Both the position numbers and the translations under genes were made by a program. Positions 7,786 to 16,330 of a DNA stretch of 38,195 nt are shown in pieces. The stretch comes from Pseudomonadota bacterium (lineage in GTDB: Bacteria > Pseudomonadota > Alphaproteobacteria > Rhizobiales > Hyphomicrobiaceae). A model generated the notes under the pieces. That model saw only the letters and a list, made by a program, of their open reading frames with translations, did not search any database and had not been told where the DNA came from. Where the stretch lies: NCBI GenBank assembly GCA_018242255.1, contig JAFECH010000006.1, positions 1 to 38,195 of the forward strand. Direction: 5' to 3'. Within the stretch, counting starts at the first letter, position 1. Each line of letters starts with the position of its first letter.

Positions 7786-9087
7786 ATGTCTCGAAAATGG
7801 CTCGTCGCCGGAGGCGGCATATCGGGACTTGCAGCCGCTCAGTGCCTGCAGGCAAACGGCCGTGATTATCTTTTGCTCGAACGCTGCCCGGCCGTCGGCG
7901 GTCTGACGCGCACCACCCAAGTCGAGGACTTCTGCTTCGACTACACCGGCCACTTTCTGCATCTCAGGCGCTACCCGTCACCCGCTCAGGTGCCCTACGC
8001 GCATCTGAACGATGACGATTGGGCGACAGTCGACCGCAAGTCCTACTTCTATGCCGGAGAGCGGCTCATCGAGGCCCCGATCCAGTACCATCTCGGCGAA
8101 CTCCCCGATGGTCTGCGGCAGGAGTGCGAAAAATCTTACGACGAGCGGCCGAAAGCCACTGGCGACGGTACCGGCTTCCGTGACTTCATTGTCTCGGGCT
8201 TCGGCCAGGTTGTCGCTGATCGTTTTCTCATTCCGCAAAACGAAAAGACGATGGCGACGCCGCTGAGCCGCCTGTCGATTGGTGCCGTAAAACGCTTCTT
8301 TCCGCCGCCAGACGAGGCCCGCATTCGTGCCGGTTTCGCCAACACGGGCGAGCGCTTCGCCGAATACAACACCACCTTCTGGTATCCGAAACACGGCGGT
8401 ATCGACGTGCTGACGCGCGGGCTCGCGCACGGTCTCACGAACGTCGCGACGACGCAGGAAATCTCGCGCATCGACCTCGATCGCCGAATCGCGACCACAA
8501 GCTCGGGTCTGTCGGTCGCATGGGAAAAAATGTTCCCGAGCATCCCTCTCAAAACGCTCTGCGAGCTAACGGGTGACCCGCAACTGACCGACGCAGCCAG
8601 AAAACTCAGCCACAGTTCGACGATCAGTTTCAATTTCGGCGTGCGCGGCAAGCTGCCAAGCGCGCTTAAGGACGCCCACTGGGTTTACGTTCCCGACCGG
8701 GACATCCCGTTCTATCGTTTCGGCTGCTATTCCAACATTTCGTCGGCGATGGCGTCGCACGGATTGAGCGCCGTCTACGTCGAGGTCGGTGTCCCCGGCG
8801 AAGAGATCGACAAAGTCGATATCGTCAGCAAGACACAGAATGACGTCATTGCGGCGCTGGAAAAACTGGTCTGGGTCAAAAGCGAGGACATCGTCTGCGC
8901 CGTCACGCACGTCATTCGCTGCGCTTACGTTCACCACACGCCTGAACGCGACCAGCTTGTGGAAGAAATTCTCGCGAGGCTGAATACGTTCGGAATTCAT
9001 CCCATCGGCCGCTATGGGCTGTGGGATTATGTGGGCATGGAGGATTCGATCAGCTCGGCGCTGACGACGGTCGAGGCCCAGCTCTGA
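7786..9087 (+). CDS. FAD-dependent oxidoreductase (amine oxidase / UDP-galactopyranose mutase-like fold)
   Basis: This 433-residue protein has an N-terminal Rossmann dinucleotide site (VAGGGISGLAAA, residues 7-18). It continues to the LLLERCPAVGGLTRT segment, as in protoporphyrinogen oxidase-like and UDP-galactopyranose mutase-like flavoproteins. A later WYPKHGGIDVLTRGLA segment is also typical of the superfamily. There is no signal peptide. It ends 13 bp before hpnK, and the hpnK ribosome-binding site overlaps its end, so it is probably the first gene of the lipid head-group operon. It is not the squalene-forming HpnE by overall appearance. Substrate unknown; an activated sugar or polyprenyl/hopanoid lipid would fit the context. 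Confidence 0.8.
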   Translation: MSRKWLVAGGGISGLAAAQCLQANGRDYLLLERCPAVGGLTRTTQVEDFCFDYTGHFLHLRRYPSPAQVPYAHLNDDDWATVDRKSYFYAGERLIEAPIQYHLGELPDGLRQECEKSYDERPKATGDGTGFRDFIVSGFGQVVADRFLIPQNEKTMATPLSRLSIGAVKRFFPPPDEARIRAGFANTGERFAEYNTTFWYPKHGGIDVLTRGLAHGLTNVATTQEISRIDLDRRIATTSSGLSVAWEKMFPSIPLKTLCELTGDPQLTDAARKLSHSSTISFNFGVRGKLPSALKDAHWVYVPDRDIPFYRFGCYSNISSAMASHGLSAVYVEVGVPGEEIDKVDIVSKTQNDVIAALEKLVWVKSEDIVCAVTHVIRCAYVHHTPERDQLVEEILARLNTFGIHPIGRYGLWDYVGMEDSISSALTTVEAQL

Positions 9088-9100
9088 GGGAGATCAGCGT

Positions 9101-9949
9101 TTGAAATCTCTGATCGTAACCGCCGACGATTTCGGGATGTCCGTTCCCGTCAACGAGGCCATCGAGGCATCGCACAAGAACGGCATCCTGTCGGCAACGA
9201 GCCTGATGACGGGCGGGGAAGCCTTTGCCGACGCGGTCGATCGCGCCCGTCAGCTTCCCGATCTCGGCGTCGGGCTGCACATCCATTTGGTCGACAGCCG
9301 CCCCGTCCTGCCGCCGGAGCAGGTGCCCGATCTCGTCGGGCCTGACGGAAATTTCTCCAGTAACCCGGAAGTCTTCGGCTTCAAGTTGTTCTTCTCGCCC
9401 GAGATGCGCCGTCAGGCCGAGGCCGAGATTACCGCCCAGTTCGAGCGCTTCGAAACGACCGGTCTCGTGATGGACCACGTCAACGGTCACCATCATTTCC
9501 ACATGCATCCGGTCGTAACGGATGCCATCGCGAAATTGGCGCCGAAATTCGGCTCGCCGCCGGTGCGCTTTCCCGTCGAGCCGTTCGGCCCGTCGCTGCA
9601 GGCCGGTGGCGACAAGCCGATCCGGCGTTTCTTCAATTGGGCGTTCTACGCCGGACTGACGCACCGAATGCGCAAGAAACTCGAGTCGGCCGAGTTGAAG
9701 CTTAACGATCAAGTTTTCGGCGTCACCGATTCGGGCGGCATGACCGAAGGCCGTATTCTGGCCTATCTCGACAATCTGCCCGACGGCATAACCGAGCTTT
9801 ACGCTCATCCGGCCATGGGCGGAGACGGTCGGCCGCAGTCTTATCCATCCTTTGAGGAATACCAGGGCCTCATAAGTCCGGCCGTCCGCGCCAAAGTTGA
9901 GGCACTTGGGCTGCACCCTCTCACCTTCAAAGCGGCATTTGCGTCCTGA
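9101..9949 (+). CDS. hpnK: HpnK-type YdjC/ChbG carbohydrate deacetylase
   Basis: This 282-residue member of the YdjC family of metal-dependent deacetylases has the metal-site segments TADDFG (7-12), GLHIH (58-62) and NGHHHFHMHP (128-137). In hopanoid clusters HpnK is assigned to removal of the acetyl group from N-acetylglucosaminyl-bacteriohopanetetrol, giving the glucosaminyl form. The start is TTG at 9101, preceded by GGGAGA. The flavoprotein gene ends 13 bp upstream and hpnI begins 94 bp downstream. The adjacent HpnI-like transferase and HpnL-like membrane protein support the hopanoid assignment over general chitooligosaccharide metabolism. Confidence 0.86.
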   Translation: MKSLIVTADDFGMSVPVNEAIEASHKNGILSATSLMTGGEAFADAVDRARQLPDLGVGLHIHLVDSRPVLPPEQVPDLVGPDGNFSSNPEVFGFKLFFSPEMRRQAEAEITAQFERFETTGLVMDHVNGHHHFHMHPVVTDAIAKLAPKFGSPPVRFPVEPFGPSLQAGGDKPIRRFFNWAFYAGLTHRMRKKLESAELKLNDQVFGVTDSGGMTEGRILAYLDNLPDGITELYAHPAMGGDGRPQSYPSFEEYQGLISPAVRAKVEALGLHPLTFKAAFAS

Positions 9950-10043
9950 GGGGTCGAAAGCCGCCGCATTTATGCTACGCCCGTGTTGCTTGATTACGGC
10001 TAGGTCGTAGCCGCGCCAACTATGTCTTGGAGACGCCAGCCGA

Positions 10044-11237
10044 ATGCACTTGCCGATCTTGCTTCTCAATCCCTTCATCATTGGCGGCATCGTTTTGGGT
10101 CTTGCTGCGCTGGCCTACCTGGTCTTGGCGCTTTACTTCACGTGGCGCTTCCGCGAACGCCCGGTTAAGGCCGCCGAAGGCTTCCGCCCGCCGGTGTCCG
10201 TGCTGAAGCCGGTCCACGGCGGCCAGCCGTTTCTATACGACTGCCTTCGGACCTTCTGCGATCAGGACTGGCCTCAATATGAAGTCATCTTCGGCGCCCA
10301 TTCTGAGAACGACCCTGCCGTTGCTGTGGTGAAGCGCTTGATGGCGGAATTCCCGGATCGCGATCTGCGCCTCGTCGTCGATGCAAGCTTGGCCGGCCCC
10401 AATCCGCGCGCCTCGAACCTCGCCAACATCTATCGCGCGGCCCGTTATGATATTTTGCTGGTCGCCGACGCCGATCTGAAGGTCGACCGCAACTGCATCG
10501 CGTCGCTCGCTGCACCTTTCATCGATCCGAAGGTCGGCGCCGTCGCCTCGATTTACAAAGGCTTGCCTTACGGCGGTGCGGCGGCCGCCGATTTCGGCAC
10601 CATGAACATCAGCGATTGGTTCGCGCCGTCCGTGCTCGTCGATGTGGGGCTTCGCGGCATCGACTTCGTCTTCGCGATGGCGAGCGTGCGGCGTGAAGCG
10701 CTCGACTCCTTCGGCGGCTTCAATCACCTCTCGAACTTCTTCCCCGACGATTTTGCGCTCGGCAATCTGGTCGCGCAGCGCGGCTACAAGGTTGAACTGT
10801 CGCCCTACTGTTGCGACACCATCGTCGCCGAGAAAAGCTTCTCCGAACTCTTCCGCCACGAAATTCTGTGGCAGCGCATGGAGCGCTTCTGCCGACCGAG
10901 CGATCACTTCATGTCGGTGATCACGTGGCCGTTGCCGCTTCTTCTTCTGCTTCTATTGCCTTGGCCCACGGTCATCGGATTGTCGATCATCGCGGCTGAA
11001 ATCGTGCTGCGCATCGCACTCCACTATCAAGTCCGGCGCAGCTTTAAGATGAACACGCCGGCGCAGCCCTGGCTCGTGCCGATCCGCGAATGCGTTTGCT
11101 TCTTTGCATGGGCGTTCGGTTTGTTCGGAAATAAGGTGAAGTGGGGCAAGAACATCTTCACCTATGAAGCCTTCCGTAAGCTCATCGCCGACGGCCGTAA
11201 CATCGGCGCCATCGCCGCCACGGTCGGAGAGAAGTGA
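10044..11237 (+). CDS. hpnI: HpnI-like glycosyltransferase (GT21, ceramide-glucosyltransferase-like)
   Basis: This 397-residue membrane glycosyltransferase has an N-terminal membrane segment (about 8-33), a GT-A catalytic domain and C-terminal membrane segments (about 293-330). Catalytic-type motifs are SVLKPVHG (52-59), DAD (142-144) and PDDFALG (234-240). HpnI adds N-acetylglucosamine to bacteriohopanetetrol. The final motif reads HEILWQRMER (272-281), where HpnI relatives typically have HELRW; the Arg before Trp is replaced by Leu. GGAGA precedes the ATG. Its stop overlaps the hpnL start by one base (TGATG), implying translational coupling. A related glycolipid glycosyltransferase is the alternative. 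Confidence 0.85.
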   Translation: MHLPILLLNPFIIGGIVLGLAALAYLVLALYFTWRFRERPVKAAEGFRPPVSVLKPVHGGQPFLYDCLRTFCDQDWPQYEVIFGAHSENDPAVAVVKRLMAEFPDRDLRLVVDASLAGPNPRASNLANIYRAARYDILLVADADLKVDRNCIASLAAPFIDPKVGAVASIYKGLPYGGAAAADFGTMNISDWFAPSVLVDVGLRGIDFVFAMASVRREALDSFGGFNHLSNFFPDDFALGNLVAQRGYKVELSPYCCDTIVAEKSFSELFRHEILWQRMERFCRPSDHFMSVITWPLPLLLLLLLPWPTVIGLSIIAAEIVLRIALHYQVRRSFKMNTPAQPWLVPIRECVCFFAWAFGLFGNKVKWGKNIFTYEAFRKLIADGRNIGAIAATVGEK

Positions 11238-12262
11238 TGAGCGCGGAGGAGATGTCGACACAGACGGGTTCGCGGACGGCCTTGTTCGCCGCTGCGACGT
11301 GCGGTGTGCTCCTCGCCGTCGGCCTCGTCGTCTACTTCGGAATTGGCGAGATCTGGCAGGCGCTGTCGACCGCGGGCTGGAGCGGCATGTTCGCCGTCAT
11401 GTGCGCCTATCTCTTTTCGCTGTGGTTCTGCGCCTGGAGCTGGCGCGTGCTGCTCGTCGAAAAATATCCGCAGAGCCGCGGCCTGATGTTCCTTTGGGCG
11501 CGCTGGATCCGCGACAGCGTCGGCAATCTGCTTGCCATCATTCCCGGCGCAGGCGAGGCCGCAGGCGCGCGCGAGCTGACAAAGCACGGGCTGCGCGTGA
11601 ATGTGGCCGCCGCGACCACGATCGTCGATATGACGACCGAGATGCTGGCCCAGCTCATCTACACCTTCATGGGACTCGGTTTCCTGTTCGCCTATCACCC
11701 GGATGAGCCTGCCGCGTGGTGGGCTGCCGCTGGCTTGTGTATTGCGACCATCGCCGTAATTGGCTTTTTGATCGCGCAGAGGAACGGCTTAATCCTTTTC
11801 CTCGAACAGCTTCCGGCGAAGCTCGGTTTTACCCGCGGCTGGGAAGTCATGTCGGACACGGGCAGCATTCACAGCGCGATCCAGACCATCTATCGCGAAC
11901 GCAGCGCCGTCGCGGCGTCGGTCGGCATTCATTTGCTCGGCTGGCTGGCTGGCGCCGCGGAAACTTGGCTTGCGCTCTATTTCATGGGCCACGAGCTTAC
12001 CGTCGGCGATGTCCTTGCCCTCGAAAGCCTTGTCTTCGCGCTCAGAAGTGTGGCGTTTGTCGTCCCCTGGGCGGCGGGCGTCCAGGAGGGCGGTTACATC
12101 GTCATCGGCGCGCTGTTCGGTCTAGCACCTGACGTGGCGCTCGCACTATCGCTTCTTAAGCGTGCCAAGGAGATCATTGCCGGTGTTCCGGGGCTGATTG
12201 CCTGGCACATCTCGGAAGGCAGGCGCTTCTGGCAGGGGCGCCTCGCTGAATCCCGAAAGTAA
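11237..12262 (+). CDS. hpnL: HpnL-like integral membrane protein (UPF0104/YbhN, MprF flippase-like)
   Basis: This protein of about 341 residues is almost entirely membrane helices and resembles the lysylphosphatidylglycerol-synthase transmembrane domain family. Features include an early WYLLFSL-like helix region (LFSLWFCAWSWRVLL), the conserved GNLLAIIPGAGEAAGA segment, and VVPWAAGVQEGGYIVIGALFG near the end. Family members move or present lipids; HpnL is found with hopanoid head-group genes and is proposed to act in lipid transport. The ATG at 11237 overlaps the hpnI stop by one base. A GTG one codon earlier is the alternative start. Confidence 0.84.
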   Translation: MSAEEMSTQTGSRTALFAAATCGVLLAVGLVVYFGIGEIWQALSTAGWSGMFAVMCAYLFSLWFCAWSWRVLLVEKYPQSRGLMFLWARWIRDSVGNLLAIIPGAGEAAGARELTKHGLRVNVAAATTIVDMTTEMLAQLIYTFMGLGFLFAYHPDEPAAWWAAAGLCIATIAVIGFLIAQRNGLILFLEQLPAKLGFTRGWEVMSDTGSIHSAIQTIYRERSAVAASVGIHLLGWLAGAAETWLALYFMGHELTVGDVLALESLVFALRSVAFVVPWAAGVQEGGYIVIGALFGLAPDVALALSLLKRAKEIIAGVPGLIAWHISEGRRFWQGRLAESRK

Positions 12263-12360
12263 CGGCCAAGACTTCGTTGATCTGCGTGGCAACATCAAAC
12301 CTTCATACGAACCCCGTATCGAGGTAGCCTCAGCACGAATTTGCCAGCCGGATCTGAGTC

Positions 12361-12690
12361 ATGAAACGCCTCGCCCTCGCGGGCCTGCTTGCCCTGACAG
12401 TTGCAGTCCCTGCAGTCGAAGCCCGACGCGCGCCGCGTTGCGACGGGAATTTCCAATTTGTCAGGGGCGGCTGGGTTTCCACGCGTTACTGCCGCGCCGA
12501 TCAGATTGCGCGAGTGGCACGCGAACGCGGCATCCACACGACGGCAGAGGCGTTGCTGGCCCACCCGGCGGACGCTGAAGAAGTCTGCCGCTTTGTCGGC
12601 GCCGACTATCGCGTGCATCCCGCCTGCGAAGAAATCTATACGATCTTCCAGATCGACGCAGGTCGCGACGGCCTGTCGCTGCACTTTTAG
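12361..12690 (+). CDS. small secreted hypothetical protein with four cysteines
   Basis: This 109-residue protein begins with a signal peptide (MKRLALAGLLALTVAVPAVEA). The mature part has four cysteines (RCDGN, RYCRADQ, EVCRFVG and PACEEIY), which suit two disulfides in the periplasm. It also contains the charged helix-like stretch RADQIARVARERG. It lies 98 bp after hpnL and 79 bp before selA on the same strand. I recognise no family, and there is no sequence link to either neighbour. Confidence 0.72.
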   Translation: MKRLALAGLLALTVAVPAVEARRAPRCDGNFQFVRGGWVSTRYCRADQIARVARERGIHTTAEALLAHPADAEEVCRFVGADYRVHPACEEIYTIFQIDAGRDGLSLHF

Positions 12691-12769
12691 GCGTTCGACA
12701 GCAGATCGTTAAGATCGGGCGTGTTTTTTGGCGGCTGCGCATCTTTCCGCGCGCGCGAAACCCGTTAGC

Positions 12770-14209
12770 ATGGCGTGTGACATTCCTCAGCCGCCAGAGG
12801 CCCGCTTGGAACTTTCAAAGGCCGCTCTTCTTCGCGATCTTCCCTCGGTCGATTCCGTTCTGAAAAGCGGCGTTGCCGTCGATCTTTTGCACCGCTTTGG
12901 CCGCGGTGTCGCAACCGACGCCATCCGCGCCGTGTTGGCAGAAACACGCGCCACACTCAAATCTGGAAGCACGACCTTGCCAACGACCGAGAGCCTCGTT
13001 GCGATCGCGTTTGCTCGCCTCGCTGAAGGCGAGCGCTCGACGATGCGTCCGCTATTCAATCTGACGGGAACGGTGCTGCACACGAACCTTGGTCGTGCGC
13101 TTTTGGCGGAAGCCGCCATCGACGCTGCGATTGAAGCGATGCGCGATCCAGTGGCGCTGGAATTCGACCTCGCGACCGGCAAGCGCGGAGAGCGCGACGA
13201 CCATATCAGAGAGCTGCTTTGCGAGCTGACCGGCGCGGAAGATGCCACCATCGTCAATAACAATGCCGCCGCCGTGCTGCTCGCGCTCAATACGCTTGCC
13301 GGAGGTCGCGAAGCCATCGTCTCGCGCGGCGAGCTGATCGAGATCGGCGGAGCCTTTCGCATGCCGGACATCATGTCCCGCGCGGGCGCCAAACTCATCG
13401 AGGTCGGAACGACGAACCGCACGCATGCAAAGGATTATCGCGCCGCGCTCACCGACTCGACCGGCGTTATTCTGAAGGTCCACACTTCGAACTATCGCAT
13501 CCTGGGCTTCACTAAAGAGGTCGCCGCCCCCGAGCTTGCGGAAATTGCTGCCGCGGCAGACGTTCCGCTGATGAATGACCTTGGATCAGGCTCATTGATC
13601 GACCTTTCGGTCTTCGGTATGCATAGCGAACCGACCGTGCGCGAAGCCGTCGCCGAAGGCGCGGGCATCGTTACGTTCTCCGGCGACAAGCTGCTAGGTG
13701 GACCTCAAGCGGGCTTCATCGTCGGCAAACGCGACCTGATTCAGGCGATTAATCGCAACCCGATGAAGCGCGCGCTACGTGTCGACAAGATCCGCCTCGC
13801 CGCCATCGAAGCCACGCTGAAACTCTATCGCGATCCCGACCGCCTGTTCGAACGCTTGCCGACGTTGCGCCTGCTCGCGCGACCGCGCGCCGATATCGAA
13901 GCCCAGGCCTTCCGGCTGCAACCCGATGTTCAATCCGCGGTCGGTTCGGATTTCGCGGTCGAACTTTGCGAATGCAAGAGCCAGATAGGCTCTGGCGCAT
14001 TGCCACTCGATACCGTCGAAAGTGCCGGGCTCGCCATTCGCTCGAAAAGCGGCGGCGCCGCCCTTGAACGTCTTGCGTCGGCGCTGCGCGCTCTGTCGCG
14101 GCCTGTGATCGGCCGCATCGAAGATGGCGCACTCGTTCTCGATGTCCGATGCTTGACCGACGAAGCTGCGTTTCTATCTGTGCTTGGACATCTCAATCGC
14201 CCCGCTTGA
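12770..14209 (+). CDS. selA: L-seryl-tRNA(Sec) selenium transferase
   Basis: SelA is a PLP enzyme that converts Ser-tRNA(Sec) to Sec-tRNA(Sec) using selenophosphate. The protein is 479 residues from the ATG at 12770; a TTG at 12728 would add 14 residues. The PLP lysine lies in [14 protein letters not shown] at Lys307. The family N-terminus (LPSVDSVL) and the segment [16 protein letters not shown] are present. Length compares with 463 in Escherichia coli. selB starts 36 bp downstream on the same strand, giving a selA-selB-selC unit. Confidence 0.97.
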   Translation: MACDIPQPPEARLELSKAALLRDLPSVDSVLKSGVAVDLLHRFGRGVATDAIRAVLAETRATLKSGSTTLPTTESLVAIAFARLAEGERSTMRPLFNLTGTVLHTNLGRALLAEAAIDAAIEAMRDPVALEFDLATGKRGERDDHIRELLCELTGAEDATIVNNNAAAVLLALNTLAGGREAIVSRGELIEIGGAFRMPDIMSRAGAKLIEVGTTNRTHAKDYRAALTDSTGVILKVHTSNYRILGFTKEVAAPELAEIAAAADVPLMNDLGSGSLIDLSVFGMHSEPTVREAVAEGAGIVTFSGDKLLGGPQAGFIVGKRDLIQAINRNPMKRALRVDKIRLAAIEATLKLYRDPDRLFERLPTLRLLARPRADIEAQAFRLQPDVQSAVGSDFAVELCECKSQIGSGALPLDTVESAGLAIRSKSGGAALERLASALRALSRPVIGRIEDGALVLDVRCLTDEAAFLSVLGHLNRPA

Positions 14210-14245
14210 TGTAAGCCGGGCCAACCGCAGCCGGCAGGCAACAAC

Positions 14246-16318
14246 ATGATCATCGGCACTGCCGGACACATCGACCACGGCAAGACGGCGCTCGTCAAAG
14301 CGCTGACCGGCGTCGATGGCGATCGCCTGAAAGAAGAAAAGGCACGTGGCATCACCATCGACCTGGGCTTTGCGTACATGCCGGTCGCGGATGGTCGTAT
14401 CATCGGTTTCATCGACGTTCCGGGCCACGAACGCTTCGTGCATACGATGTTCGCCGGTGCGAGCGGCATCGACCTGGCACTCCTTGTCGTTGCGGCCGAC
14501 GACGGCGTCAAACCGCAAACGCTCGAACACTTGGCCATCCTCGATCTCCTCGGGATCGGGAATGGGCTGATCGTCATCACCAAAGCCGATCTGGCGAGTG
14601 CCGATCGCTTGGCTGACGTCACGGCAGAAATCAAAGCCGCCGTTGCCGGAACGGTGCTCGAAGGCGCGGATGTTTTGCCGGTGTCAGCAGCAACCGGGCA
14701 GGGCGTCGACGCATTGCGCAGCCGGCTGATCGCGGCGGCAAACGAAACGCCCGCTCGCTCGTCGGAGGGCGCGTTCCGCCTCGCGGTCGATCGCGTCTTC
14801 ACGCTGTCCGGCATCGGCGTGGTCGTTACCGGCACCGTACTTTCGGGCTTCGTCGGCGTTGGCGCGCAAGTGCAAATCAGTCCATCGGGCTTGTCCGCGC
14901 GCGTGCGTTCGATCCATGCTCAGAACACGCCGGCGGAAATCGGCTGGGCCGGCGATCGCTGTGCGCTCAATCTTGCCGGTCTGGGCGTTACGAAGGAGTC
15001 AATCCGCCGCGGCGACGTCGTTCTCAATCCGGCATTGCACGCGCCAACCGACCGTATCGACGCGGTTCTGCACGTCCTCCCATCGGAAGAGAAAGCAGTC
15101 AGCCAGTGGTTCCCGGTTCGATTGCATCACGCGTCGGCTGAGGTCGGCGCGCGCATCGTTCTTCTCGATGACAAGTCCGTGCAACCCGGTGCAACGGCCG
15201 ACGTGCAACTCGTGCTTGATGCGCCGATCGCCGCCGCCGTGGCCGACCGCTTTGTCATTCGCGATGTCTCGGCGCAGCGCACGATCGGCGGCGGCAAGTT
15301 CATCGATCTGAGGGCGCCCGCCCGCAAACGGCGAACACCGGAGAGACGGGCTCAGCGTGCCGCGCTCGCCATCGACGATATTAAGGCAGCGTTTGCCGCC
15401 CTGCTCGACGCGCCGCCGTTCACCGCCGACCTTTCGACCTTCGCGCGAGATCATGCGCTCTCAGTGGCGCAGGCTGATCGCATTGCTTCCGAACTCGATC
15501 TCGTCGTCATCGATGCCGAAGGCGCGCGCGCGGCGATCTCGCCAGATCGATGGCAATCGTTTGTCGCGGCTCTGATTGAGCGCGTCACGCAGTTTCACGC
15601 CAACAACCCCGACCTCCAGGGCATTGGCCGAGAGCAACTGCGTCTGATGCTTGAGCCGCGACTGAGTACGCCCGTGTTCGCGGCGGCACTCTACAAAATC
15701 GCCGACAAAGGCGAAATCGCGCTCGATGGCGCCTTCGTTCGTCTCGCTGCCCATCAAGTGCGCTTGACGCCGGCCGATGAGGACACTTGGAAAATCATCG
15801 CGCGTCAGCTTGGCGGTAACGAGCGGTTTCGTCCGCCCCGTGTGCGTGACATCGCCAATTCGATCAAAAGCCCCGAGCGCGACGTCCGCCGCTTGATGAA
15901 GCTCGCAAGCCGCCTCGGGAGGGCCGATGAAATCGCGCACGACCATTTTTTCCTGCGGCCGACGGTCCGCGAGATGGTCGCGGTCGCTGCCGACGTGCAA
16001 GCGAAAGCCGAGACCGGCTGGTTCAACGCTGCCGAGTTGCGCGACCGTCTCGATAACGGCCGCAAAGTCGCGATTCAAATTCTCGAATTCTTCGACCGCA
16101 ATGGTGTGACGCTCCGCAAGGGCGATCAGCGCCGAATGAATCAACACCGGCTGGACTTGTTCGGAAGCATCGTGCATGCGTCCGCGACGGCCGATGGAGG
16201 AGAATCGTCCCCGGTGGGGCGTTCGGACTTCAAATCCGAGTGGGGCAGCGAGCCTGCCCTTGGTGGGTTCGACTCCCATTCTCCTCCGCCATCTCTCGCG
16301 AAGAAGCGGCCGTCCTGA
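14246..16318 (+). CDS. selB: selenocysteine-specific elongation factor SelB, with reading frame running through selC
   Basis: SelB is a GTPase that delivers Sec-tRNA(Sec) to UGA codons marked by a SECIS hairpin. The frame encodes 690 residues. G-motifs are GHIDHGKT (7-14), RGITID, DVPGHE and TKAD, followed by EF-Tu-like barrels and C-terminal winged-helix repeats (about 375-640) that bind SECIS RNA. The family-like end is near NQHRLDLFG. No in-frame stop follows; from codon 651 (16196) the frame enters the tRNA-Sec gene and stops at 16316-16318, adding 40 low-complexity residues. Either SelB carries this unusual tail or most transcripts are cut before it is made. Confidence 0.95.
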   Translation: MIIGTAGHIDHGKTALVKALTGVDGDRLKEEKARGITIDLGFAYMPVADGRIIGFIDVPGHERFVHTMFAGASGIDLALLVVAADDGVKPQTLEHLAILDLLGIGNGLIVITKADLASADRLADVTAEIKAAVAGTVLEGADVLPVSAATGQGVDALRSRLIAAANETPARSSEGAFRLAVDRVFTLSGIGVVVTGTVLSGFVGVGAQVQISPSGLSARVRSIHAQNTPAEIGWAGDRCALNLAGLGVTKESIRRGDVVLNPALHAPTDRIDAVLHVLPSEEKAVSQWFPVRLHHASAEVGARIVLLDDKSVQPGATADVQLVLDAPIAAAVADRFVIRDVSAQRTIGGGKFIDLRAPARKRRTPERRAQRAALAIDDIKAAFAALLDAPPFTADLSTFARDHALSVAQADRIASELDLVVIDAEGARAAISPDRWQSFVAALIERVTQFHANNPDLQGIGREQLRLMLEPRLSTPVFAAALYKIADKGEIALDGAFVRLAAHQVRLTPADEDTWKIIARQLGGNERFRPPRVRDIANSIKSPERDVRRLMKLASRLGRADEIAHDHFFLRPTVREMVAVAADVQAKAETGWFNAAELRDRLDNGRKVAIQILEFFDRNGVTLRKGDQRRMNQHRLDLFGSIVHASATADGGESSPVGRSDFKSEWGSEPALGGFDSHSPPPSLAKKRPS
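16196..16291 (+). tRNA. selC: tRNA-Sec, anticodon TCA
   Basis: This is the 96-nt UGA-reading tRNA. The 8-bp acceptor stem is GGAGGAGA with TCTCCTCC, then G73 and an encoded CCA (16289-16291). The long D-stem is TCCCC/GGGG. The anticodon arm TCGGA/TCCGA has loop CTTCAAA and anticodon TCA at 16230-16232. A long variable arm is closed by GGGCAG/CTGCCC. The T-arm has 5 bp with loop TTCGACT. The 8+5 acceptor/T-stem layout is diagnostic of bacterial tRNA-Sec. The gene lies wholly inside the 3' part of the selB frame, beginning at a codon boundary; the selB stop codon starts 25 nt after CCA. Confidence 0.97.
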
Positions 16319-16330
16319 CGGCGGCGGGTT

